Source: JBHGBB01 sp041946755 (GTDB taxonomy: Bacteria > UBP4 > UBA4092 > JAOAEQ01). From it: a stretch of 21,011 nt of DNA. A program made the position numbers and the translations under genes. The notes beneath the pieces were generated by a model. The model saw only the letters and a program-made list of their open reading frames with translations, ran no database searches and was not told the DNA's origin. This document shows, in pieces, positions 14,202 through 20,521 of the stretch; the first letter of the stretch is position 1; each line of letters starts with the position of its first letter. Location: NCBI GenBank assembly GCA_041946755.1, contig JBHGBB010000042.1, positions 1 through 21,011 on the forward strand, in the 5' to 3' direction.

Positions 14202-16412
14202 TTAATCAAGTCCTTCAGCCACGATGGTAGCGAATTTAGCTACCCAATGATTCGTTGCATTCCAGTCTTTAAACGCATTTCTGCCAATTACGATTACCAG
14301 ATTATGGTCTGGGTCGACCCGCCATGCAGAATTCGATGCTGACCCATGGCCGATAACATTCGGACCCAGTACCCCTTTCTCTCTCGATTCTGCGGCATCC
14401 GGCATCCAGGTTAATCCTATCCCCCATTCGAGATTCTTATCATTCAAATCCGGGGCGAAATCCGCTACCCGTTTTGGATATAACGATTTGATAAATCCCG
14501 GGGTATAGAACTGATATTTACCATAGTTACCATCTTGCAGAATCATCTGGCCTACTTTTGCCAGATACAATCCGGTGAACCCGCCGCCGAACCCCAGGTC
14601 TACCTGTCGGACTGGTTCATCAAACGGTTTTTCCATATTCTCATAGAGTAGCCGCCAGATACTTTTCCCGGTAGTTAATTCTAACGCTTTCCCGGCAAGA
14701 TTATATCCATCGCCGTTATACCGATGTTTCAATCCCGGTGTTTCGAAAATCGCATCCTGGATATAGAGCGAATTATCGAGATAGGCGTTAAACAGCCCAC
14801 CGTGTGATGCATGGCCGCTTAATCCGGTAAGATGATTAAAACACCAGCGGAATGTTACCTTACTATCCGGTGCACCGCGCCAGTCCATGAGTACTTCACC
14901 GACCGGTTCATCGAAGTTCACTAGCCCTTGGTCAACCGCTCGCGCGAAAGTTAATCCCGCAATCGATTTACCGATCGATGCCGGATAAAACGGGGTATCC
15001 GGTTTGAAGTCGCCATAACTATCATGCATGAAAATGACTCCGTTACGAACCACTACCACAACGAATCCGTTCGGGTCATCTTGTATCCACTCTTTACACA
15101 ACGCGCGGAGTTTTTCCGTTGTCCCGGATTTCATGTTCGCTTCTTGTTCAGTCCCGGTTCTTAATTCCGGTACCGGATTATTTAGTACCTTAACCGGTAC
15201 AATCGCTCGTGGATTCCGCCCTTCCAATTTCATTCTCAGAGCCAGCTGGAATTCAGCGCTTTTAATAAATCCGCTGTTCAACCAATTCGGGTCAGAGTTT
15301 CCGGGAGCAGCAGCAGTTTCTTCCGCTAATGCGGCAAAAGATATCGCTGCTATTTCATTCTGGCCGGTATATTCAGCTAGTGCCCGCCAGATATATCGGG
15401 ATAATTCCGCTTTCTGCGTATCGGTTTTTGCTATTGCATTTAACGGCGAATCCGGTATAGTAAATTCCGGATACTCACCGAACGGTGGCGGGAAAACATC
15501 CGGGATAAACCCTTGCGGTAGTTTAACAAACGCCAGCATCCGTTTATACAGATACCCATCCAGCGTTTTGCATTCGATATCGGCTGCATATCTCCCGGTT
15601 TTTTCCGGGCGGGTGACTTCATTCAAATCTTGATTATACCATCGGACTATAATCGGTGAATTGCCGAATACCAAGTTCGCAAGATTACTATTTCGCCAGA
15701 TGATATTCGGGAAACTCTCGCCTAATAAAAATGCTCCTTTTTCCGGGCCGGGATCGAGTAAATCCAGATGTTTTCTGCTATCCAGCGCTTGGAATTGCTT
15801 CTTTCCCTGTTCATCGAAAATCCGGAGTGCAAAACACCAATCGCCGGTACCGTTTTCTACTTTCACCATCAACCGGTTTTTCCCGGCAACCAGTGGTAAG
15901 ATGAACTGGTCGGCGTTCGGATCGAGAGACCGGCCGATTTGACCGGTATTATGAATCAGGGTACCGTTCAGCCATACTTTCGCACCGTCATCCGAGCCGA
16001 ATATCGCTTGCAGGTTCCCGGCTTTTTTTACGTTCCATTCGGCATACGCATACACCACTTTATGATCCGACTCTCCTTTAAAGAACGGGATAAAATCGAG
16101 CGTATTCGCGGCATTGAGAGTCGCTGGATATGCTTTAACCAATTTCCCGGCATAAGTCAGTTCAGTCGAGTTGGCTAACTGCACCTTCGCTTCTCCGCCT
16201 ATCGATACCAAAAAGTCGGTATCCAGACCGGTAGGAGTTTCTTGACTGGTGGTAGTGTTCGGGAAAGTACCGAGTACGATCCATTGTTTCGGTGCGATAT
16301 TTTCCGGCTCTTGCCAGGGAATAGATTTTTTAGTACTGCTAAACGTTTTGGGGCTCATAAGTAAAATTAGAATACTTAGTATTGAAATTGATAAAAGCAG
16401 ATTTCGTTTCAT
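14202..16412 (-). CDS. Exported serine hydrolase (class C beta-lactamase/esterase fold) with N-terminal beta-sandwich
   Basis: A two-part exported protein. A signal peptide starts MKRNLLLSISILSILILLMS. About residues 40-210 form a beta-sandwich module (AIFGSDDGAKVWLNGTLIH, LVAGKNRLMVKVENGTGDW) like the sugar- or PA14-type domains attached to carbohydrate enzymes. After a linker, residues 430-736 are a class C beta-lactamase-like domain. Ser479 and Lys482 of PASIGKS form the SxxK pair, YNGDGYNLAG takes the place of the YxN region, and GHGSASN resembles the HxG/KTG motif. Such proteins are usually esterases or peptidases rather than true beta-lactamases. A TTG at 16416-16418 was rejected because it abuts AGGAG (16419-16423). 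The ATG at 16410-16412 is spaced six bases from it. It is the first gene of a minus-strand run with GH5, GH29 and GH42; it may deacylate glycans. Confidence 0.82.
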   Translation of the reverse strand: MKRNLLLSISILSILILLMSPKTFSSTKKSIPWQEPENIAPKQWIVLGTFPNTTTSQETPTGLDTDFLVSIGGEAKVQLANSTELTYAGKLVKAYPATLNAANTLDFIPFFKGESDHKVVYAYAEWNVKKAGNLQAIFGSDDGAKVWLNGTLIHNTGQIGRSLDPNADQFILPLVAGKNRLMVKVENGTGDWCFALRIFDEQGKKQFQALDSRKHLDLLDPGPEKGAFLLGESFPNIIWRNSNLANLVFGNSPIIVRWYNQDLNEVTRPEKTGRYAADIECKTLDGYLYKRMLAFVKLPQGFIPDVFPPPFGEYPEFTIPDSPLNAIAKTDTQKAELSRYIWRALAEYTGQNEIAAISFAALAEETAAAPGNSDPNWLNSGFIKSAEFQLALRMKLEGRNPRAIVPVKVLNNPVPELRTGTEQEANMKSGTTEKLRALCKEWIQDDPNGFVVVVVRNGVIFMHDSYGDFKPDTPFYPASIGKSIAGLTFARAVDQGLVNFDEPVGEVLMDWRGAPDSKVTFRWCFNHLTGLSGHASHGGLFNAYLDNSLYIQDAIFETPGLKHRYNGDGYNLAGKALELTTGKSIWRLLYENMEKPFDEPVRQVDLGFGGGFTGLYLAKVGQMILQDGNYGKYQFYTPGFIKSLYPKRVADFAPDLNDKNLEWGIGLTWMPDAAESREKGVLGPNVIGHGSASNSAWRVDPDHNLVIVIGRNAFKDWNATNHWVAKFATIVAEGLD

Positions 16413-16512
16413 AAACAACTCCTATTTGATTAAGGTAGAATATTAACTTAAATAAAATCTCTTTTGTGTTCATATTGATTTTATCTTTGCTATCGATAGA
16501 ATATCGATTAAG

Positions 16513-16543
16513 TTGCATTATCCTGATAAAGTTGCGCTATAAT
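16513..16543 (+). promoter_or_regulatory. Candidate upstream promoter for the GH5-like gene
   Basis: TTGCAT (16513-16518) and a perfect TATAAT (16538-16543) are 19 bases apart. The LacI-like operator begins 19 bases after the -10, where a bound repressor would block elongation. The spacing is slightly long, so this is tentative. Confidence 0.3.
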
Positions 16544-16561
16544 ATCTATAGTGTGTATCGA

Positions 16562-16581
16562 TTCGGAAAACGCTTTCCGAA
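16562..16581. promoter_or_regulatory. LacI/GalR-family-like operator
   Basis: The 20-mer TTCGGAAAACGCTTTCCGAA is a palindrome around a central CG with only one mismatched pair (position 1 either side of the centre). An even palindrome with a central CpG is the hallmark of LacI-family operators, which commonly control sugar-use genes. It lies in the 262-base divergent region between the serine hydrolase run and the GH5-like gene and could control either or both. No LacI-family gene is in the window, and I saw no second copy in the other intergenic regions. Confidence 0.55.
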
Positions 16582-16613
16582 AGAACTAAAGTTATCTTTG
16601 ATTCTGAGTTGGA

Positions 16614-16642
16614 TTGATTGAGATAATATTGTACACTATAAC
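16614..16642 (+). promoter_or_regulatory. Candidate downstream promoter for the GH5-like gene
   Basis: TTGATT (16614-16619) and TATAAC (16637-16642) are 17 bases apart and end 32 bases before the ATG. The operator at 16562-16581 lies just upstream of its -35. It is a reasonable sigma-70-type match. Confidence 0.35.
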
Positions 16643-16674
16643 TATCTAAATAGCGAAATCAAATTTACTATATT

Positions 16675-19407
16675 ATGATTTTGAACTATATCCCCCGGTA
16701 TCCAGCTCGATTTTATCTCGGTTTGACTGTTATTTTAGAAATCGTTTTCTCTTTTCTATGCAGTGCTAATCTTTCTGCGCAGGAGTTCGTTCCTTTCCCG
16801 ATCTCAACCACCATCTATCCGGGGTCGCATATTATTTATCCGACCCAAACGATTACTACTGCTACACCACGATTGATCGCTGATGGCGACAAGTTCTCCC
16901 GGAACGGCGACCGTATAAAGCTCTGGGGAACGAACCTCACCTTCGGCTGTAACTTCCCAGCGAAATCGTATGCGCCGATACTAGCAAAACGGCTGGGTAA
17001 CGCGGGAATAAATTGCGTTCGGCTGCATCATCTGGATTATTTCAATTATCCTTCCGGTATCTGGAATAGTTCGGGAACGGCTTTATCAACCACGGCATTG
17101 GATTTACTCGATTATTTTATCGCCCAGCTGGCGAATAATGGGGTATATATCAATCTAAATCTGCATGTGTCCCGGAAACATAGTTCGTATCTCGGATTAC
17201 CCGACCCGGGAACGGATTTCGATAAAGTAGTGGATATATTCACACCCTCAATCATCACTGCGCAACAAGGGTATGCGACCTCGATTTTAACCCATGTGAA
17301 TCCATATCGGGGAATGCGGTATGCCGACGACCCGGAAATAGCAATTATCGAAATTAGTAACGAAGATAGTTTATTTATGTGGGATGGCGATTATCGGCTG
17401 CGAAATCTCCCTGCCTATTATGCGACTTTGTTAAAGAATCAATATAATTCTTGGCTGACTGCGAAATATGGAACTACTTCGGCATTAAGCACCGCTTGGA
17501 TGACCGGGATCGATACCACCGGCCCGAACCTATTTCTCAACCCAACCATGCAAAATACGACCAGTTCCGGCGCTATCCAGAACTGGATTATGGAAACCCA
17601 TTCTCCAGCTAATGCGGTCGCAAGCACCTATTATCGGGCACCGTATAACGGAGCGAAATTACAGATTACCAGTTGCGATAGTACCAACTGGCATCTGCAG
17701 TTTAAACAGGTATATCTAACGGTACAATCGACGCATTATTATACCCTCAGTTTTATGGCGTGCGCTGATACCGCCCGTACCATGGATATTTCGGTGATGC
17801 AAGACCACGACCCCTGGAGCGGGCTAGGGCTCTGGGGTTCAGCATCGCTTACCACCACCTGGTCGAGTTATACGTTCGGATTCGTTGCGACCGCTACTGA
17901 TACCAATACCCGGGTAAGTTTCAGTATCGGCGCATCTCCGGCCTCGATATATTTAGCGAATATGAATTTCCATCTCGGCGGCCAAATCGGTATCCAGCCG
18001 GGCGAATTTATCGAATCGACTACCGTTAGCGTATATACAACCAATGAAGCGACACCAAGAATACGCGACCGGCTCCGGTTCTTAGCGCAAACCGAAAAAG
18101 CATTTTACGATTCCATGCGCTTCTATGTTAGAGATACGATCGGTTCGGATGCCCTGGTTACCGGCACCATTGTTTTCGGTCCGCTGGGACTTTATGGACA
18201 GAGCGATATGGATTTTATCGATGCCCATGCATACTGGCAGCATCCCCAGTTCCCGGGAACAGCTTGGGACCCGAATAACTGGTATATCCTCCAGGAAGCG
18301 ATGACGGATTACCCTTCGATCTGGGATACCTTTTCCGGATTGGCGAGTAATCGGCTGGCTGGGAAACCGTTTACTGTTACCGAATACAATCATCCGGCTC
18401 CGAACGATTTTCAGCAGGAATGTGTGCCCATGATAAGTTCGTTCGCCTCCGCGCAGGATTGGGATGGCGTCTGGCTATTCGATTATGGGAATGCCACCAG
18501 TTATAATACCGAAACCGCAAAGTTCTCGGGTTTCTTCGACTGCTATATGAACTCCGCGAAATTCGGGTTTGTCCCAGCCGGGGCATCGTTATTCCGGAAT
18601 AGCGCTTTACCGCCATTAACCGCTAGTTCGACGATTCGGTTAGTCACTTCATCCGATCCGCTATTCGATTTAATAGAGTTGGAACGGAATTATGGCGATA
18701 ATCTTAATACGGTTCTAAACAGCGCGTATGGTATCGCTTGGGATACTCCGATAGCTACGAAATTAGCGGTATCGATTTCGACCGGTACAATAGATTTAGG
18801 TTTCTCCGGTAGGGGCGACTCATCGAGTCGCCCGAATATCGGGAGAAGCATTGCTTCTCCCCTACCAGAACCGATAAACCTGAACGCGAATAGTTTTTCT
18901 GGATTAACCTTATCCTGGACTACCGCCAATGGTCGCGGGTTCTATTATGCCTTGGCGAACGGTGTTGCAGCTTATACCGGCCATTCAACCGATTTTGCGA
19001 TTAAAACTTTCGGCCAGATAACGGTTATCAGCCCGAATTTTGCCGCGATTACGATTACACCTTTGGATACGGATTCGATTGATAGCGCCCAATATGTTTT
19101 ACTTACCGCATGTGGGAGATGCGAAAATACCGGCATGGTTTTCTCTACCGACCGAACCACGGTTGGTTCTAACTGGGGTCATGCTCCGGTACAAATCGAA
19201 GCGGTAGACGCTCAGATTAAACTCCCTTCCGGGAACTGGACCTGCCAGGCACTCAGTTCTAACGGTGCTCCTTCAACTACGGTTCCGGTATCCGGTTCAT
19301 CCGGCACGCAATCAGTCCATATCAATTCATCGTATAATACCATGTGGTATCTCCTAACCCGAACAAACAGTACCACTTCAGTAACGAATTTCTTCCTATT
19401 TAAATAA
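16675..19407 (+). CDS. Secreted GH5-like multidomain glycoside hydrolase with inserted carbohydrate-binding domain
   Basis: A large exported clan GH-A enzyme (910 aa). The N-terminus is a signal peptide ending near ANLSA-Q (about residue 35). The TIM barrel starts with NGDRIKLWGTNLTFG and INCVRLHHLDYF. IEISNED carries the predicted acid/base Glu230, with SNED in place of the common NEP. At about residues 285-436 a CBM4/9-like beta-sandwich (LFLNPTMQ... to ANMNFHLGG) is inserted within the barrel. The barrel resumes with DFIDAHAYWQHP and FTVTEYNHP, where Glu570 is the likely nucleophile. Residues 640-905 form C-terminal beta-sandwich regions. Residues 712-731 (GRGDSSSRPNIGRSIASPLP) are encoded by a palindromic repeat inserted in frame. 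No Shine-Dalgarno is seen at the ATG. It is the only complete plus-strand gene here and is divergent from the serine hydrolase run. The exact GH family and substrate are uncertain. Confidence 0.8.
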   Translation: MILNYIPRYPARFYLGLTVILEIVFSFLCSANLSAQEFVPFPISTTIYPGSHIIYPTQTITTATPRLIADGDKFSRNGDRIKLWGTNLTFGCNFPAKSYAPILAKRLGNAGINCVRLHHLDYFNYPSGIWNSSGTALSTTALDLLDYFIAQLANNGVYINLNLHVSRKHSSYLGLPDPGTDFDKVVDIFTPSIITAQQGYATSILTHVNPYRGMRYADDPEIAIIEISNEDSLFMWDGDYRLRNLPAYYATLLKNQYNSWLTAKYGTTSALSTAWMTGIDTTGPNLFLNPTMQNTTSSGAIQNWIMETHSPANAVASTYYRAPYNGAKLQITSCDSTNWHLQFKQVYLTVQSTHYYTLSFMACADTARTMDISVMQDHDPWSGLGLWGSASLTTTWSSYTFGFVATATDTNTRVSFSIGASPASIYLANMNFHLGGQIGIQPGEFIESTTVSVYTTNEATPRIRDRLRFLAQTEKAFYDSMRFYVRDTIGSDALVTGTIVFGPLGLYGQSDMDFIDAHAYWQHPQFPGTAWDPNNWYILQEAMTDYPSIWDTFSGLASNRLAGKPFTVTEYNHPAPNDFQQECVPMISSFASAQDWDGVWLFDYGNATSYNTETAKFSGFFDCYMNSAKFGFVPAGASLFRNSALPPLTASSTIRLVTSSDPLFDLIELERNYGDNLNTVLNSAYGIAWDTPIATKLAVSISTGTIDLGFSGRGDSSSRPNIGRSIASPLPEPINLNANSFSGLTLSWTTANGRGFYYALANGVAAYTGHSTDFAIKTFGQITVISPNFAAITITPLDTDSIDSAQYVLLTACGRCENTGMVFSTDRTTVGSNWGHAPVQIEAVDAQIKLPSGNWTCQALSSNGAPSTTVPVSGSSGTQSVHINSSYNTMWYLLTRTNSTTSVTNFFLFK
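18809..18865 (+). repeat. GTAGGGG two-hairpin element inserted in frame in a coding sequence (copy A)
   Basis: A 57-base element (19 codons) from GTAGGGG to CCCCTAC. Module 1 is GGGCGACTC-ATC-GAGTCGCCC. Module 2 is GGGAGAAGCA-T-TGCTTCTCCC. The spacer between them is six bases. Module 1 is the same as in the intergenic copies at 19491 and 19788. The length is a multiple of three and the frame read has no stop, so the host gene stays open. The encoded residues are low-complexity and lie between two beta-rich segments of the host protein. Confidence 0.9.
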
Positions 19408-19490
19408 TAAATCCCTACTTCTTATATTCGGAGAGCGATTTTCTCGATTTGATAAAAGGTCTACCCGGTTTATTTCGAGGATGTTTTGAG

Positions 19491-19551
19491 GTAGGGGCGA
19501 CTCACCGAGTCGCCCGACTTATTAAACGGGCGATGCATGCATCGCCCCTAC
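19491..19551 (+). repeat. GTAGGGG two-hairpin element (copy B)
   Basis: 61 bases. Module 1 is GGGCGACTC-ACC-GAGTCGCCC. A 12-base spacer (GACTTATTAAAC, its first base shared by position after the stem) leads to module 2, the perfect 20-base palindrome GGGCGATGCATGCATCGCCC. The element starts GTAGGGG and ends CCCCTAC. Confidence 0.9.
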
Positions 19552-19636
19552 TTCATGCAATTTGATTATTAATCGAATAAATGTATGGATTTGATTCATC
19601 AAACCCTTTTAAATATTAATCTGGTCTTATAACATC

Positions 19637-19660
19637 GGGTTTAATGAATTAAACCCCTAC
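19637..19660 (+). repeat. Half GTAGGGG-type element
   Basis: The 20-base palindrome GGGTTTAATGAATTAAACCC is followed by CTAC, so it ends CCCCTAC like the full elements. The core (TTTAAT) differs from all other copies yet is self-complementary. The left GTAG end is missing. Confidence 0.6.
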
Positions 19661-19685
19661 TTCTTGGTATCGGATACCGGTATAT

Positions 19686-19714
19686 AACCCGAATTGGTCT
19701 GACCAATTCGGGTT
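19686..19714. repeat. AACCCGAATTGGT palindrome (copy 2)
   Basis: A 14-base stem starting AACCCGAATTGGTC around a single T. It shares its stem with the palindrome at 9418-9452, 10 kb away, but the apex differs (TCTGA versus TCCAA). Confidence 0.85.
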
Positions 19715-19787
19715 GCAAACCTTAAAACCACCCCATTATCTTGACCTTTTCGCAATTTGACAATAGGTCAACTTAGGTTGCTTCTCG

Positions 19788-19848
19788 GTAGGGGCGACTC
19801 ATCGAGTCGCCCGACTGATTAAACGGGCGATGCATGCATCGCCCCTAC
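19788..19848 (+). repeat. GTAGGGG two-hairpin element (copy C)
   Basis: 61 bases, nearly identical to copy B. The loop of module 1 is ATC instead of ACC, and the spacer has GACTGATT instead of GACTTATT. The flanking sequences differ, so this is a true interspersed copy rather than a longer duplication. Confidence 0.9.
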
Positions 19849-19946
19849 ACCTTGAAATTTGGTTATTACTTCATCAACCTCTACTATCTTGACCTTATTT
19901 TATAGAAAACGTAATCTATTGAATTTATTAATGTTATTATGTCCTT

Positions 19947-19975
19947 GAGCAAACTGCATATCATGCAGTTTGCTC
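19947..19975. repeat. 29-bp perfect inverted repeat
   Basis: Arms GAGCAAACTGCAT and its complement surround a 3-base ATC loop. The right side continues CTCCTATG, faintly like the CCCCTAC end of the GTAGGGG family. No T-run follows, so it is not an obvious terminator. Confidence 0.75.
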
Positions 19976-20016
19976 CTATGGTCTTTCCTTGTCGCTTGTC
20001 ATCTCCAGTAATTCAT

Positions 20017-20065
20017 GTCATTCCCGCGGATAGTTTACCCCGATTATTTCGGATCGGGAATCCAG
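20017..20065. repeat. GTCATTCCCGCG...GGGAATCCAG interspersed repeat (copy 1)
   Basis: It opens GTCATTCCCGCGG and closes ATCGGGAATCCAG, so the ends are partly complementary (ATTCCCG/CGGGAAT). This TCATTCC...GGAATCCAG form is a widespread bacterial intergenic repeat type. The inner part contains CCCCGATTATTTCGGATCGGG. Confidence 0.55.
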
Positions 20066-20098
20066 AATAGTGTTGTTCATAGTCTTCTCCTCTCGCAT

Positions 20099-20150
20099 GT
20101 CATTCCTGCGAAAGAATGTCACTCCTGCGCAGGCAGGAGCAGGAATCCAG
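20099..20150. repeat. GTCATTCCTGCG...AGGAATCCAG interspersed repeat (copy 2)
   Basis: It opens GTCATTCCTGCGAAAG, restarts with GTCACTCCTGCGCAGG and closes GCAGGAATCCAG. It looks like one copy nested in or duplicated within another. Inner CCTGC/GCAGG segments pair. It is the same class as the unit at 20017-20065. Confidence 0.55.
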
Positions 20151-20185
20151 ACCACCATAATAAACCGGCTGGTTTCCTCCCTCAT

Positions 20186-20218
20186 GTTGAATTATTGACA
20201 ATTTGTCAAAAATTCAAC
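20186..20218. repeat. 33-bp near-perfect palindrome, GTTGAA/TTCAAC family (copy 4)
   Basis: Arms starting GTTGAATTATTGACAA pair with TTGTCAAAAATTCAAC around a single T, with one mismatch. The outer arms match the copy at 9186-9218, while the inner stem (TTGACAA) is different and still self-complementary. Confidence 0.8.
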
Positions 20219-20294
20219 TCCCACATAAACCATTGATTCTATTAGCTTAAATCAGTTTGCAAACTTTACAATCTGATTTTTTAAACCCCATGTT

Positions 20295-20345
20295 GTCATT
20301 GCGAGCGATAGCGAAGTTTATCCCGATTAAAATCGGGACAATCTC
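20295..20345. repeat. GTCATTGCGAGCG...CAATCTC interspersed repeat
   Basis: The unit opens GTCATTGCGAGCGATAGCGAAG and closes GGGACAATCTC, with an 8-bp hairpin TCCCGATT-AA-AATCGGGA at 20321-20338 between. The GTCATTGCGAGCGAAGCGAAGCAATC form is a common interspersed repeat of environmental bacteria; here the hairpin splits it. Confidence 0.55.
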
Positions 20346-20398
20346 TTTTAAATCGTAGCAATCTAAAATCATAAATCTTAAATCGCTAATCTTTCGGG

Positions 20399-20421
20399 GT
20401 AGGGGCAGAATACCTTCTGCC
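20399..20421 (+). repeat. Decayed or left-half GTAGGGG element (copy F)
   Basis: GTAGGGGCAGAATACCTTCTGCC contains the stem GGCAGAA/TTCTGCC with a four-base loop and starts with the family's left end. No CCCCTAC right end follows. Its core is CAGAA, unlike the other copies. Confidence 0.65.
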
Positions 20422-20521
20422 AGTTTCATAGATGAAAATCTGTGTAATCATTTTTCTATTGCAGAAAAATATAAAAAGTAGTAGAATTGTCAGAATTAAT
20501 TTAGATAACTTTTATTTAATT

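Larger units (their letters stand above)
19408..20521. other. Repeat-dense non-coding tract
   Basis: These 1.1 kb carry no credible gene. At least ten inverted or interspersed repeats are packed in: two full GTAGGGG elements, one half element, one decayed copy, palindromes of three other families, and three units of the TCATTCC/TTGCGAG type. Short open frames here are made of repeat sequence. Several units are listed separately below. Also present is a 13-base palindrome GGTATCGGATACC at 19666-19678. The tract may be a sink for non-autonomous repeats at the edge of the glycan cluster. Confidence 0.75.

Noticed and set aside
15028..15633. 201-codon plus-strand open frame
   Set aside because: It lies wholly within the serine hydrolase coding sequence on the other strand. 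It has no recognisable domain and reads the complement of conserved segments.
16413..16418. TTG start for the serine hydrolase
   Set aside because: It directly abuts the AGGAG ribosome binding site. The ATG six bases further on is correctly spaced.
16675..16780. Lipoprotein signal in the GH5-like protein (Cys near residue 29)
   Set aside because: FLCS does not fit a lipobox, and a standard signal peptidase I site (LSA-Q) follows.
20015..20236. 73-codon plus-strand open frame
   Set aside because: It is made of TCATTCC-type repeat units and part of a palindrome, and the predicted protein is a typical repeat artefact.
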